DNA from: Marinilabiliaceae bacterium ANBcel2
GTDB lineage: Bacteria; Bacteroidota; Bacteroidia; Bacteroidales; Marinilabiliaceae
Length of the DNA stretch: 64,000 nucleotides
Assembly (NCBI GenBank): GCA_029688995.1
Contig: JARULA010000010.1
Location: 1 to 64,000 of the forward strand
Direction: 5' to 3'
How positions within the stretch are numbered: the stretch's first letter is position 1; each line of letters starts with the position of its first letter. Under the pieces are notes generated by a model, which made no database searches, was not told the DNA's origin, and saw only the letters and a program-made list of their open reading frames with translations. Shown in pieces: positions 1 through 7,950 of this stretch. Made by a program: the position numbers and the translations under genes.

Positions 1-187
1 TATAATAGATGACCGCTACAACCAAAAAACAACAATTGTGTCGTCACAAATACCTCTATCAACTTGGTATGACATTATCGGGGAAGGAACAATTGCTGAT
101 GCAATACTCGACCGACTGGTAAACTCATCCCATCGAATCGACTTAAATGGGCCCTCATTAAGAAGGGATATTTTGAAATCAGAATAA
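1..187 (+). CDS. istB: IS21-family helper ATPase IstB, C-terminal part (cut by window edge)
   Basis: The frame from base 2 encodes about 61 residues ending in TAA at 185-187. It contains the IstB C-terminal pattern of a DDRY stretch, SSQIPLSTWYDIIGEGTIADA and the AILDRLVNSSHRIDLNG block. In the family, IstB is the ATPase that helps the IstA transposase choose targets. The start lies outside the window, so it cannot be judged whether the element is intact. It is followed at once by repeats that look like the right end of the element. Confidence 0.85.
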   Translation, partial: IIDDRYNQKTTIVSSQIPLSTWYDIIGEGTIADAILDRLVNSSHRIDLNGPSLRRDILKSE

Positions 188-211
188 CATTTTTTTTGTA
201 ATATTGCATGA

Positions 212-269
212 TCTCTCAGACTGGCACATTTTGACCGAAATGCCTGGCACAGTCAGACCGAAATAGCCA
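212..269 (+). repeat. Right end of IS21-type element with two 21-bp subunits
   Basis: Two related 21-bp units lie at 221-241 and 244-264. Both begin CTGGCACA and end GACCGAAAT. IS21 elements carry repeated transposase-binding units inside their ends, and this block directly follows istB. Bases 212-241 recur exactly at 21766-21795. The outer end is probably the CCA at 267-269, because a truncated foreign frame follows. Confidence 0.65.
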
Positions 270-270
270 T

Positions 271-495
271 AAAAGCCATCTTAACTACAAATTATGGCCC
301 GGCAATTATATAGCATGGGAAATATTAAATAATAAAAGTGATTACAAAAACTACTACACAAAAGAGGATAGAGAGAAATTTTTGACATATATCAATAGAA
401 GAGTAGAGAGTGCAGGTTGTAACGATAAAGAGTTTATATATAACTCTCTTCTTAGCATGTATGCATATCCCGTTACAAACAAGAGAATATATTAG
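271..495 (+). pseudogene. C-terminal remnant of an unknown protein interrupted by the IS21-type element
   Basis: An open frame runs out of the insertion-sequence end and stops at TAG 493-495. It encodes about 75 residues, including KLWPGNYIAWEILNNKSDY and ending AYPVTNKRIY. There is no start codon with an upstream region of its own, so this is read as the tail of a gene cut by the element. I do not recognise the family. Charged and aromatic residues are abundant and no membrane segment is visible. Confidence 0.5.
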
Positions 496-536
496 CAGAT
501 AAACTCTTTTTTACAAAAAACAGAGCAAAGCTAAAC

Positions 537-564
537 CCGGACTTTACTCTTTTTGAGAGTCCGG
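537..564 (-). terminator. Possible aspS terminator hairpin
   Basis: CCGGACT at 537-543 pairs with AGTCCGG at 558-564. The hairpin overlaps the aspS stop codon. In the minus direction the T-rich stretch starts only about 18 bases further on, so termination is plausible rather than clear. Confidence 0.35.
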
Positions 565-2307
565 ACTTAGTTTTATACCTAGCTCTTGAAGCTGATCATA
601 ACTAACAGCAGAGGGTGAGTCGGTCATAACATCGCGCGCAGCATTGTTTTTAGGAAATGCTATAACATCGCGAATTGACTCTTCACCGGCAAGCAGTGAT
701 ACCCACCTGTCAAACCCAAAAGCAATACCTCCATGAGGAGGTGCACCATACTTAAAGGCATCCATTAAAAAGCCAAACTGATTATCGGCCTCCTCTTTTG
801 TAAAACCGAGTGCTTTAAAAACTTTATGCTGTAGAGCGCTATCATGAATTCTTACAGAGCCTCCTCCAAGCTCCACACCATTAACAACAAAGTCGTAAGC
901 ATCGGCTCTAACCTTTTCAGGAGCTGTATCAAGAACTCCTCTATCTTCTAATTTCGGAGCTGTAAAAGGGTGATGCATAGCATAGTAACGCTTAGTCTCC
1001 TCATCCCATTCTAAAAGCGGAAAATCAACCACCCATAATGGAGCAAAAACTTTTGGATCACGTAATCCCATACGCTCACCCATTTCAAGACGAAGCTCAC
1101 AAAGAGCACGTAAGGTATTATCTTTTTTACCGGCAAGAATCAATAACAGATCACCGGGCTGAGCATCAAATTCAAGAGCCCACTCTTTAAGCTGATCAGC
1201 ACTAAAAAACTTATCAACAGATGATTTAAAACTACCATCCTGATTATATTTTACATAAACCAAGCCGTTTGCTCCAACCTGAGGCTTCTTAACAAAGGCT
1301 CTAAGATTATCCAGCTCTTTACGGCTATATCCAGCACATCCTTTAGCACAAATACCACCAATATATTCAGAGTTATCAAATACTTTAAAACCCTTATCCT
1401 GTACAAGCGATGTAAGATCTTTAAATGTCATCTGAAATCTTATATCAGGTTTATCCGAACCATAGTTCTCCATTGCATCTTTATAGGATATACGAGGATA
1501 ATCATCAACTATTTTAACACCTTTAATCTTCTCAAAAAGATGTTTAGACAGATCTTCAAAAAGAGCTAAAATATCATCCCTGTCAACAAAAGACATTTCA
1601 CAGTCAACCTGGGTAAATTCAGGCTGGCGATCAGCTCTTAAATCTTCATCTCTAAAACATTTTACAATTTGAAAGTACCGATCAAATCCACCAACCATCA
1701 AAAGTTGTTTAAAAACCTGGGGAGACTGTGGAAGTGCATAAAAATTACCCCTGTTTACCCTGGATGGAACAATAAAATCACGTGCCCCCTCGGGAGTAGA
1801 TTTTATTAATACCGGAGTCTCTACCTCCAAAAAATTATTATTGTTAAGATAATTCCTTATCTCAATGCTCATTTGATGGCGCAACTCTAAGTTATTACGC
1901 ACCTTATTGCGGCGCAAATCAAGATAACGAAATTTCATTCTAAGCTCATCACCCCCATCGGTATCATCTTCAATTGTAAATGGCGGATGCTCCGAAGAGT
2001 TAATAATCTCAAGATCCTCTATCACTATCTCAATCTCTCCGGTATCGATATTTAAATTTTTATTACTTCGTTCTGTAACCTTTCCCTTTACCTTAACCAC
2101 ATATTCACGTCCCAAATTATTAATGGCAGATAAAATAGTTTTATCACTATCGGGATCTACTACTAATTGTGTTAACCCGTAACGATCGCGGATGTCAATA
2201 AATGTCATCCCCCCCAAGTTACGAATACGCTGTACCCATCCTGAAAGAGTAACATTTTTATCTATATCGGCTATTCTTAATTCTCCGCAAGTATGAGTTC
2301 TATACAT
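544..2307 (-). CDS. aspS: Aspartate--tRNA ligase
   Basis: A 587-residue class II aminoacyl-tRNA synthetase that charges tRNA-Asp in the cytoplasm. The N-terminal OB-fold anticodon domain occupies about residues 1-105, with the typical [20 protein letters not shown] start. Motif 2 is [16 protein letters not shown] at about 218-233. The bacterial GAD insertion lies near 310-400. Motif 3, [10 protein letters not shown], is near the C-terminus. Length and domain order match the bacterial form rather than the short archaeal form. The start ATG at 2305-2307 directly precedes the OB fold. The gene is divergent from tadA, with about 100 bp between them. It is a core gene, so the accessory DNA on both sides was probably inserted around it. 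Confidence 0.98.
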   Translation of the reverse strand: MYRTHTCGELRIADIDKNVTLSGWVQRIRNLGGMTFIDIRDRYGLTQLVVDPDSDKTILSAINNLGREYVVKVKGKVTERSNKNLNIDTGEIEIVIEDLEIINSSEHPPFTIEDDTDGGDELRMKFRYLDLRRNKVRNNLELRHQMSIEIRNYLNNNNFLEVETPVLIKSTPEGARDFIVPSRVNRGNFYALPQSPQVFKQLLMVGGFDRYFQIVKCFRDEDLRADRQPEFTQVDCEMSFVDRDDILALFEDLSKHLFEKIKGVKIVDDYPRISYKDAMENYGSDKPDIRFQMTFKDLTSLVQDKGFKVFDNSEYIGGICAKGCAGYSRKELDNLRAFVKKPQVGANGLVYVKYNQDGSFKSSVDKFFSADQLKEWALEFDAQPGDLLLILAGKKDNTLRALCELRLEMGERMGLRDPKVFAPLWVVDFPLLEWDEETKRYYAMHHPFTAPKLEDRGVLDTAPEKVRADAYDFVVNGVELGGGSVRIHDSALQHKVFKALGFTKEEADNQFGFLMDAFKYGAPPHGGIAFGFDRWVSLLAGEESIRDVIAFPKNNAARDVMTDSPSAVSYDQLQELGIKLSPDSQKE

Positions 2308-2345
2308 CTTAACTTCTGTTTTTCCCTGATTTTCATAAATTCAAA

Positions 2346-2353
2346 TATCTTTG
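2346..2353 (+). promoter_or_regulatory. Predicted -7 element of the tadA promoter
   Basis: TATCTTTG fits the Bacteroidota consensus TAnnTTTG exactly. It lies about 60 bases upstream of the preferred tadA ATG. No clear TTTG -33 element is seen at the expected spacing. Confidence 0.5.
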
Positions 2354-2413
2354 CGAAAATAGAAAGAAAAATAGTGATTGCCACAATACTGGTATAAAAA
2401 TAAAAGTAAAAAA

Positions 2414-2860
2414 ATGCAGACGGTAAATTTTAATGACAACTATTTTATGAAAGAGGCTTTGAAAGAGGCAAGAGAAGCTTTTTCAAAAGACGAAGTTCCT
2501 GTTGGAGCTGTTGTGGTATCTAATAATAAAATTATTGCCAGATCGCACAACTTAACTGAAACATTAAATGATGTTACAGCCCATGCTGAGATATTAGCTA
2601 TTACATCAGCAGCTGAAAATTTGGGAGGAAAATATCTTACCAACTGTACGCTTTATGTAACTCTGGAACCCTGTATTATGTGCGCTGGAGCACTTCAATG
2701 GTCACAAATCAGCAAAATTGTTATTGGTGCACCTGACCCCAAAAGAGGTTATTCTAATTTTACCCCGTCACCCTTACATCCAAAAACATCTATAACAACA
2801 GGTATTATGGAAACAGAGTGCAGTGAACTAATAAAAGAGTTTTTTAAAAGAATAAGATAA
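2414..2860 (+). CDS. tadA: tRNA-specific adenosine deaminase TadA-like
   Basis: A zinc-dependent cytidine/deoxycytidylate-deaminase-fold enzyme. It is expected to convert A34 to inosine in tRNA-Arg(ACG), or to act as the closely related guanine deaminase. From the ATG at 2414 the protein has 148 residues. The zinc and catalytic signature is HAE at 57-59 and PCIMC at 86-90, with the usual EVPVGAVVV strand upstream. A TTG 36 bases earlier would add 12 residues unlike the family, so ATG 2414 is preferred. The C-terminus is helical and basic, as in TadA. It is divergent from aspS. Confidence 0.88.
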   Translation: MQTVNFNDNYFMKEALKEAREAFSKDEVPVGAVVVSNNKIIARSHNLTETLNDVTAHAEILAITSAAENLGGKYLTNCTLYVTLEPCIMCAGALQWSQISKIVIGAPDPKRGYSNFTPSPLHPKTSITTGIMETECSELIKEFFKRIR

Positions 2861-2907
2861 ATAAAAAACTGCTTCAACTAAAAAGTATAAATTTTGATGT
2901 AATCAAT

Positions 2908-3150
2908 TTAATGATCTTCTTCTAAAAACTTTTTTATTACAGATTCAGCCGCAGAAAGATCTTTTTTTTGAACATAAAGATCAACAGCATTACGGGTTCC
3001 CTGAACAAAGCCGGCAGCTATACTGGAATTAAAATCACTTTTAATCATAGAGCTAACACCAACCTCTTCAAGCTTCCCTTTAAGAATAGCTACTGAAACC
3101 TCACTTCCAGTATATACACGAATTGTTTCTGTATTATCTTTCATCACCAT
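2908..3150 (-). CDS. DUF2007 domain protein
   Basis: An 80-residue protein of the DUF2007 family (small proteins with a PII-like fold, common in Bacteroidota, function unknown). The visible pattern is an N-terminal beta strand IRVYTGSEVSVAILKGKLEE, a helix, a second strand VDLYVQKKDL and a C-terminal helix. The start may be M1 or M3. There are no cysteines and no signal peptide, so it is probably cytoplasmic. It is the last core-like gene before the accessory island. Confidence 0.75.
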   Translation of the reverse strand: MVMKDNTETIRVYTGSEVSVAILKGKLEEVGVSSMIKSDFNSSIAAGFVQGTRNAVDLYVQKKDLSAAESVIKKFLEEDH

Positions 3151-3366
3151 ATAATAATTTAAGTTATTGAGTTAGCTAAAGATTTATAAGAAGTAACACT
3201 CCCAATTTTATAAAAAAAATCTCATTAATAAACTTCTAATTTATAAATCTTTTATCTACACCTCTCCATTTATCATTATAATATAGACATTTTTACTCTT
3301 TAATAAAAATATAGAGCAAAAAAATAATTGGGATAGAATGGCAGATTACTCCGCCTATCCCCCCGC

Positions 3367-3400
3367 AGATCCGGACTTACAGATTTCCCGTATCCGGCTC
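3367..3400 (-). ncRNA. Group II intron domain V
   Basis: The minus strand has a 34-base hairpin starting GAGCCGGATAC. It has the AGC triad near its 5-prime end, a GAAA loop and a two-base bulge (AG) on the 3-prime side. These are the size and marks of domain V, the catalytic core of group II introns. A domain VI-like stem (GGGATAG with CTATCCC) follows at 3326-3366. One pair near the base is mismatched. Confidence 0.7.
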
Positions 3401-3425
3401 TTGTTATACAAATCGATGCACTTCA

Positions 3426-3566
3426 TTACGAAAATCCCAACCTCCATTGGTAGAACAGTGTCGGATATTGCTCTTTCACTCTATCCAACCATGCATAAGT
3501 GCCGTTGATAGTCGTTTTGTAGCGCTTGAACCGTTTCCGTGCCCACATCACAAGCCTCCGCCTTAA
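3426..3566 (-). pseudogene. Group II intron reverse transcriptase/maturase, C-terminal fragment
   Basis: About 46 residues end in TAA at 3426-3428. The text LVMWARKRFKRYKT followed by AWLDRVKEQYPTLFYQWRLG resembles the extreme C-terminus of intron-encoded proteins, with the domain V hairpin immediately downstream as expected. An in-frame stop at 3567-3569 closes the frame upstream, and the reverse transcriptase domain is missing. Confidence 0.7.
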
Positions 3567-3614
3567 CTACAGCATGCAGAACAGTTTATTACCGATGTTC
3601 TGCTTCTCGGCACA

Positions 3615-3732
3615 CTATGAAATATTGGGGGATTGCGGGCGTCATCAATGTCTGCCGTTACAAAAGCTGGTGCGGGGCAGAAAAGTTCGTGTAAACACCA
3701 AACCCCCAATATTTTATATATGATGTTGTAGC
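3615..3732 (-). repeat. attC-like inverted repeat A
   Basis: Arms at 3615-3631 and 3703-3719 match in 15 of 17 positions (core text AATATTGGGGG). On the minus strand the left core GCTACAACATC is present, but the right GTTGT core is replaced by the start of the group II intron. The arms and the GATTGCGGGC block are closely related to repeat B. The repeat directly follows the stop of the antitoxin-like gene, as attC follows a cassette gene. Confidence 0.6.
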
Positions 3733-3742
3733 GCGTTTACTT

Positions 3743-4219
3743 CTAAGTCATTAAATCTTTCAACGAGTAATTCTTAAATCTTCTCGTTTTGGTATTTCTG
3801 ATTTTTTTAAGTTCGTTTTTTGCTTGTATTTCAATCCAAAGCATTGGGTCATTGTTAAAAATCTTTCCGAAGATTATTGCTAATTCATAATTAATTGGTC
3901 GCTCTCCTTTAATTAACTTGTTCAGATTAGAAGGGTTTAATTCAATATAATGAGCAAATTTCTTTTGAGGAATGTCTAGTGTTTTCAAATATTTTTTTAA
4001 AAAATCCCCTGGAAGCTTAAGTTCGGTTTCTTCGGATTCCAAATAATCTTGCATTTGAAATTTGATGGACAACAATTCAATCTCCCTTTGTTGTGCTTCT
4101 GACCGACTTTTTGTTTTATTCAACAAAATGGCTTGGAAATCTTTAAATTCATCCGTTCCAATATCCATCGGATTTGTTAACATCCCATTTGTCGGTTCTG
4201 TATTGCTATCTCGTTTCAT
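3743..4219 (-). CDS. HTH-domain protein, probable antitoxin
   Basis: 158 residues. The C-terminal half carries a helix-turn-helix of the XRE/HigA type: LDIPQKKFAHYIELNPSNLN, then a recognition helix ending in KGERPINYELAIIFGKIF. The N-terminal half is helical and charged. The ATG overlaps the stop of the upstream gene by four bases (ATGA). Order and coupling resemble a HigBA-style toxin-antitoxin pair with the toxin gene first. The likely role is DNA binding, autoregulation and neutralisation of the partner; this is an inference from layout. It is the last gene of the last cassette, 11 bp before repeat A. Confidence 0.6.
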   Translation of the reverse strand: MKRDSNTEPTNGMLTNPMDIGTDEFKDFQAILLNKTKSRSEAQQREIELLSIKFQMQDYLESEETELKLPGDFLKKYLKTLDIPQKKFAHYIELNPSNLNKLIKGERPINYELAIIFGKIFNNDPMLWIEIQAKNELKKIRNTKTRRFKNYSLKDLMT

Positions 4220-4707
4220 CGTTTTATTTTTTCAAGGTATTCATTAATCAATTTCAGTCCGTTCTCACTATCAATATACATTCTCTGTCCAAGTCCTATT
4301 GATGCACCATATTTTTCGGAATACCATTTTATTAGGCTCGTTTTTGCCATAAAGGTTAGAAATCCTTTGTAAACACTGTTCAATTTAAAACTTTCTTTAC
4401 AAGCAAAAGCAATCAAACAGCCGGCGACATAATCATATTTCTTGTTTTTTCGTCCGATGTTATGCGGTGCTATTTCTAAAACATTCATAATGAGCATTTC
4501 ATTTTCTGTTTTTAGTTGTAAAGCACCTTCAACGCTTGTTTTTAGTCCAATTGTTCTTAAAATGAACATTCTGGAATTTTCTTCTTTGCTTATTTCTCTC
4601 CAGTTGAAATTCCATCCATCTTTTTTTAACGGTATTTCATTTGGTTCAGGGACAACAATTTCTGCCTTTACTAATTGGTCGTTTTGTACGTCTAATATGT
4701 AAACCAT
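4216..4707 (-). CDS. Putative toxin paired with the HTH protein (possibly GNAT-fold)
   Basis: 163 residues. An N-terminal beta-rich part begins MVYILDVQNDQLVKAEIVVP. A central segment, NIGRKNKKYDYVAGCLIAFAC, could be the coenzyme-A loop of an acetyltransferase, and the C-terminal part YGASIGLGQRMYID follows. Similar proteins next to HigA-like regulators are known as GNAT-type toxins, but the match is by eye and not firm. No signal peptide is visible. It is coupled to the next gene by an ATGA overlap. It may instead be an uncharacterised partner of the HTH protein without toxicity. Confidence 0.45.
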   Translation of the reverse strand: MVYILDVQNDQLVKAEIVVPEPNEIPLKKDGWNFNWREISKEENSRMFILRTIGLKTSVEGALQLKTENEMLIMNVLEIAPHNIGRKNKKYDYVAGCLIAFACKESFKLNSVYKGFLTFMAKTSLIKWYSEKYGASIGLGQRMYIDSENGLKLINEYLEKIKR

Positions 4708-4726
4708 CTATCTGCATTTCTTTTAG

Positions 4727-4734
4727 TAAAGATA
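4727..4734 (-). promoter_or_regulatory. Possible -7 element of cassette A
   Basis: On the minus strand TATCTTTA differs from TAnnTTTG only in the last base. It lies 20 bases upstream of the ATG at 4707. No convincing -33 element is visible. If real, it would let this cassette be expressed by itself. Confidence 0.3.
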
Positions 4735-4802
4735 ATCAAAATTGTCGAAATTGTATAATTTTATTTTATGAAATAGTCTTTTGGAGTCGTCTTTTAATGC
4801 GC

Positions 4803-4935
4803 TACAACGGTTTGCAAATATGAAACGTTGGGGATTGCGGGCTTCGTTATTGTCTACCGTTACGATATTTGCTACGGGGAGTGGAGTTACACTGAAAACA
4901 TAAACCCCCAATATTTTATACATGATGTTGTGCGG
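4803..4935 (-). repeat. attC-like inverted repeat B
   Basis: On the minus strand it runs from CGCACAACATC to CCGTTGTAGC. The arms are TATAAAATATTGGGGG and the imperfect partner CCCCAACGTTTCATA (plus-strand positions 4905-4920 and 4819-4834). The outer cores are inverted (ACAAC and GTTGT), as in attC sites, although the fifth base of the GTTRRRY core is T instead of R. It lies between two cassette operons and includes the last codons of the grpB-like gene. Confidence 0.7.
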
Positions 4936-5503
4936 TCGTGCTTTGTTTACGTGTCAATTTATTTATTTTTTCAATCCATTCCGTTTTTAAATCGGTATAT
5001 GCCTCTCTATCATTCGGATATTTCTCTGCCAGTTCCAATTTCAAAGTTTCGTATTCTTTTGCAATCTCTTTGTTTTTAATAAGGTAATCTCTAAACCTTA
5101 TTTCGTCCCAATCCCCATGGTATCTGATATGAACATGATATGCTTGCCCTTTAAATCCTTGCTCTGTATAGCCTTTTACAAAAGTCAGGTGCGGTGCTGG
5201 ATTTTCAGGATGGTCGTTTATTAAGTATCCAAGTGTTTTGAATTTGTCCTTTAGTTTTGAAATTTCAATCTGCTCTGAAACTTGCAATAAAATATCAATC
5301 GTTGGTTTGGCTTTTAATCCTGGAATTGCCGTACTGCCAATATGCTCTATGCTTACAATCTCTGTGTTAAAAAAGCTATCTGTTATTAATTGTTTCTCAG
5401 CTTTATACAATTCAATCCATTTATCGGTATAATCTTTAATCATAATTGGGAAAAGTCTACCAAGTTCATTTATTGACAAATCATGTAGCGATTTCTTTCT
5501 CAT
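4916..5503 (-). CDS. GrpB family protein (nucleotidyltransferase fold)
   Basis: 195 residues of the GrpB/UPF0157 family, which has a polymerase-beta-like nucleotidyltransferase fold. Motifs are VSIEHIGSTAIPGLKAKPTI at about residues 50-70, with the acidic D of PTIDI, and HLTFVKGY and HVHIRYHGDWD further on. The substrate is unknown for this family. It starts within the stop of the upstream GNAT gene (ATGA). Its last residues (TTAQHHV) are encoded by the outer core of repeat B, so the coding frame runs into the repeat before it stops. Such small enzymes are common cassette cargo. Confidence 0.85.
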   Translation of the reverse strand: MRKKSLHDLSINELGRLFPIMIKDYTDKWIELYKAEKQLITDSFFNTEIVSIEHIGSTAIPGLKAKPTIDILLQVSEQIEISKLKDKFKTLGYLINDHPENPAPHLTFVKGYTEQGFKGQAYHVHIRYHGDWDEIRFRDYLIKNKEIAKEYETLKLELAEKYPNDREAYTDLKTEWIEKINKLTRKQSTTAQHHV

Positions 5504-5997
5504 AATGCTTTTTCAAATAAAACTAACTCTTCTCCAAGTACTTTAACAGTTCCTTTTGAAGAAAACCCCTGATTTTTATAATAGTCACAGAGTCTTTTCA
5601 CAGAAATTCCACAGTCCAACCGTAAATAATTCTTGTCGTTTTTTCTACAAATATTTTCGACTTCCTTAATAATCATTGCCCCCTTTCCTAATCCACAATA
5701 TCTTCTATCAACTGTCAGTGAGTGAATATAACCAGAATTATCTACTTGTTTGCCCCAGAATAATTCATCATTCCATTGTAAACGGAACATTCCAATCAAT
5801 TGGTTATCCTCATATACGAAAAAAAACTGTTTTTCTTTAAATCCTTGTTTAATCCAGTCTTTAAAATTCTGAGGTGGTGATAACCAATCTTGCCAGTAAT
5901 CAATCCCCTTCTTTTGAAGCCAATCTGCTGCATTCTTGAGCAAATCAAATGCCATATCAATATCTGTAAGTTCCGCCTCTCCAATTTCCATTATCAC
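5500..5997 (-). CDS. GNAT family N-acetyltransferase
   Basis: 165 residues with a GNAT fold. The coenzyme-A binding region is IHSLTVDRRYCGLGKGAMII (R/Q-x-x-G-x-G/A type), followed by LRLDCGISVKRLCDYYKNQGF, the usual end of the domain. The N-terminal part holds the variable substrate helix region (AADWLQKKGIDYWQDW). The acceptor cannot be told from sequence; amino-group acetylation of a small molecule or antibiotic is possible. The start is M1 or M3. It is the first gene of cassette B and lies only about 35 bp from the end of repeat C, with no promoter visible in that gap. Confidence 0.85.
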   Translation of the reverse strand: MIMEIGEAELTDIDMAFDLLKNAADWLQKKGIDYWQDWLSPPQNFKDWIKQGFKEKQFFFVYEDNQLIGMFRLQWNDELFWGKQVDNSGYIHSLTVDRRYCGLGKGAMIIKEVENICRKNDKNYLRLDCGISVKRLCDYYKNQGFSSKGTVKVLGEELVLFEKAL

Positions 5998-6036
5998 TTT
6001 CTAAAACTTGCATGTTAGATGGTTGTCCTGCATGCC

Positions 6037-6167
6037 GTACAACGGTCAAGTATAAGAGCAGTAGCGGATTTCAAGACGATTACCTGTCCGCCACCATAAA
6101 AGTTTATTAAATGCACAGACCTTGATTTTACCACTTCACCCGCTATTGCTCTTATACAATGTTGTAT
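6037..6167 (-). repeat. attC-like inverted repeat C
   Basis: Arms at 6051-6067 and 6140-6156 match in 16 of 17 positions (TATAAGAGCARTAGCGG). On the minus strand the ends are CATACAACATTG and CCGTTGTACGGC. The arms differ in sequence from those of A and B while the cores are kept, as in attC sites, where structure rather than sequence is conserved. It lies downstream of the type III restriction operon. Confidence 0.7.
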
Positions 6168-6182
6168 GCCCGTGCTTTCTTT

Positions 6183-6285
6183 TCGTCCGTGCGTGGGGAA
6201 AGACACACTTATTGACAAGCTTTGGCTGGCGCGGTTGGCTTGAGCGGCTTGGCAATGTGTGTGGCTTTGAAGCGTTGGCATTATT
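6183..6285 (-). repeat. Second-type cassette hairpin, copy C
   Basis: An imperfect inverted repeat has outer arms ACACACTTATTGACAAGC (6203-6220) and GCTTGGCAATGTGTGT (6247-6262). The centre is rich in TTGGC/GCGG. The AGCGTTGGC next to the gene end recalls GCGTTGGC in the other copies. It fills the space between the OLD-family stop codon and repeat C. Confidence 0.45.
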
Positions 6286-7950
6286 CTACAAGTTCTTAAT
6301 TTTCTCAATCAATTCGATTAATTGTTCTTTCCCTGTGCTTTCGATATCTAAATTCAAAAGTCTAGCGGTTTCTCTAGCGATTATATGTTTTGAACTGCTT
6401 CCGAGAGATTCTCGCATTTGTTCTTCGATTTCTTTATAATCGTCAAAAGAAGCCCTCATGGTAATTTCAAAGTCTTTTCCAAATACACAGAAGTGTTCTG
6501 AAATAGACCAATCTTCTATACCTAGAATGTCTTCTAATTCTTCCTCTTGAATTCCTATTGCTTTTAGTGCGTCTTTTTTAAGGTTACCGTTTTTGTCATC
6601 ACCTGAACGAGTGTCATTATCGAAGCAAATAAAGGTTGGTATCTGATAGAGAGTAAACAATCGCCACCATTTTGCAAGATTACCTTTGCCGCTGACGCCA
6701 ATTATTTCAACTCCAAATTCTGTCGGGTCAAAACCAAGTCTCTCAAAATATACTGGCAATGAAAGTTCTTCGGTAAGACCTTCTACCAAAATTATCTTGT
6801 TTGCGAAAAATCCTGATAAAATATGAGCGGTAGAATTATTAGCGTAAAATGGAACAACTGTATCAAGCTTTGTCTTATTCGGATTAGAAGCTGTTGCGAT
6901 GCAATGGTCGAAGAGTTTTTGAGCATTATTGTTTATTATGAAAGTTGAGCCTACTTCTTTTCTAACCAAGTTGATACCATCAATGAAATTGAGGTCGATA
7001 AAAAATGGACTGTGTGTTGTAATTATCAGTTGTAGTCCATCTTGAGCCATTTTAAAAACACGTTTTGCAAGCCATTTTTGAGCCAATGGATGTAAATGAG
7101 ATTCTGGTTCGTCTAAAACGAAAATCAGTCCTTGACCTAAGAATGATTTTGCATAAGCATGAGCAAAAGATAAAGCTAGAATTTGCTGTTGACCTGTCCC
7201 AAGTTCTTCATAGGCACGAGCTTCACCACCTTCAGTTGGATGAACTTTTAAAGTTTTGAAATAATTGCTTGGGTCATAAGCTGAGAAATCAAAAGCTAAT
7301 GCATGTTGCATGTTAAAAAGCATTTGGTCAGCAAATGAAGACATATTGCCATTGAACCTTTCAAATTCGGGTACTTCAAGGAAAGTTTCTTTAATGCTTT
7401 CAAAGAAACCTTTGAGTCTATCTACTCGGTCATCATCTTCAGTCAATTTATCATGAAATGCTTTAGTCACTTTTGATAACAGAGTGTATTTGCTCGCATA
7501 ACTCAATTGAAAATTGAGGTTCTGTTCGGAAGTAACTAAAACGCAAAGAAGTTCATCCCGTAAATCACCTGAAACATACTTATTCTCAACACCATTTTCA
7601 GATTGAATACCGACAAACTCGGTTTCTTTTCCTTTTTCAGCTTTGTATCGAAATCCACTACAACCAAATGGTTTACCATAATTAGATAATTTACCACTAA
7701 GACCTGCTACAACTGCATCAATACAAACTGGATTATTAGGGTTTCTTGCGTGGTGGTCATAATCATCCAATTTTTTGAATTTTGGATGGAATTCACCAAA
7801 CATTAGTTCAACTGCACGTATGATATTAGATTTACCTGAATTGTTTTCACCAATCAAAACGAGAGGTTGATTTTCAGGAAAATCAATAACTATCTGGTCA
7901 TCAATTGACCGAAATCCTTCAATCGCAATTTGTCTTAGTCTTGGTGGCAT
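6286..7950 (-). CDS. OLD-family ATP-dependent endonuclease (AAA ATPase plus TOPRIM)
   Basis: 554 residues. The N-terminal ABC-type ATPase has Walker A GENNSGKSN at about 34-42, signature GTGQQQILALSFAHAYA, Walker B FVLDEPESHLHP and the H-loop TTHSP. A TOPRIM nuclease domain follows: ILVEGLTEELSLPVYFERLG with its acidic residue, GVSGKG, and FICFDNDTRSGDD. OLD-family proteins cut DNA using ATP and serve in phage defence. Its ATG overlaps the stop of the res gene by one base, so the two are translationally coupled. This suggests an added effector within the type III restriction system rather than an independent gene. It is the last gene of the cassette. Confidence 0.88.
   Translation of the reverse strand: MPPRLRQIAIEGFRSIDDQIVIDFPENQPLVLIGENNSGKSNIIRAVELMFGEFHPKFKKLDDYDHHARNPNNPVCIDAVVAGLSGKLSNYGKPFGCSGFRYKAEKGKETEFVGIQSENGVENKYVSGDLRDELLCVLVTSEQNLNFQLSYASKYTLLSKVTKAFHDKLTEDDDRVDRLKGFFESIKETFLEVPEFERFNGNMSSFADQMLFNMQHALAFDFSAYDPSNYFKTLKVHPTEGGEARAYEELGTGQQQILALSFAHAYAKSFLGQGLIFVLDEPESHLHPLAQKWLAKRVFKMAQDGLQLIITTHSPFFIDLNFIDGINLVRKEVGSTFIINNNAQKLFDHCIATASNPNKTKLDTVVPFYANNSTAHILSGFFANKIILVEGLTEELSLPVYFERLGFDPTEFGVEIIGVSGKGNLAKWWRLFTLYQIPTFICFDNDTRSGDDKNGNLKKDALKAIGIQEEELEDILGIEDWSISEHFCVFGKDFEITMRASFDDYKEIEEQMRESLGSSSKHIIARETARLLNLDIESTGKEQLIELIEKIKNL

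Larger units (their letters stand above)
3326..3617 (-). mobile_element. Degenerate group II intron, ends kept and middle deleted
   Basis: On the minus strand this block begins GTGTGCCG, which matches the 5-prime intron consensus GUGYG, and it starts exactly where repeat A stops matching repeat B. It then holds the tail of an intron-encoded reverse transcriptase, a 34-base domain V hairpin and a domain VI-like hairpin ending CTATCCCAAT. A functional intron of this type is about 2 kb, so most of it has been lost. The 5-prime boundary is an inference; the 3-prime half is well supported. Confidence 0.65.

Noticed and set aside
3526-3723. Plus-strand frame of 65 codons
   Set aside because: It crosses the intron remnant and repeat A, which explain this DNA better on the other strand.
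6015-6439. Open frames of about 100 codons on both strands across repeat C
   Set aside because: They lie on the palindromic repeats and overlap the end of the OLD-family gene. Their composition follows the repeats.
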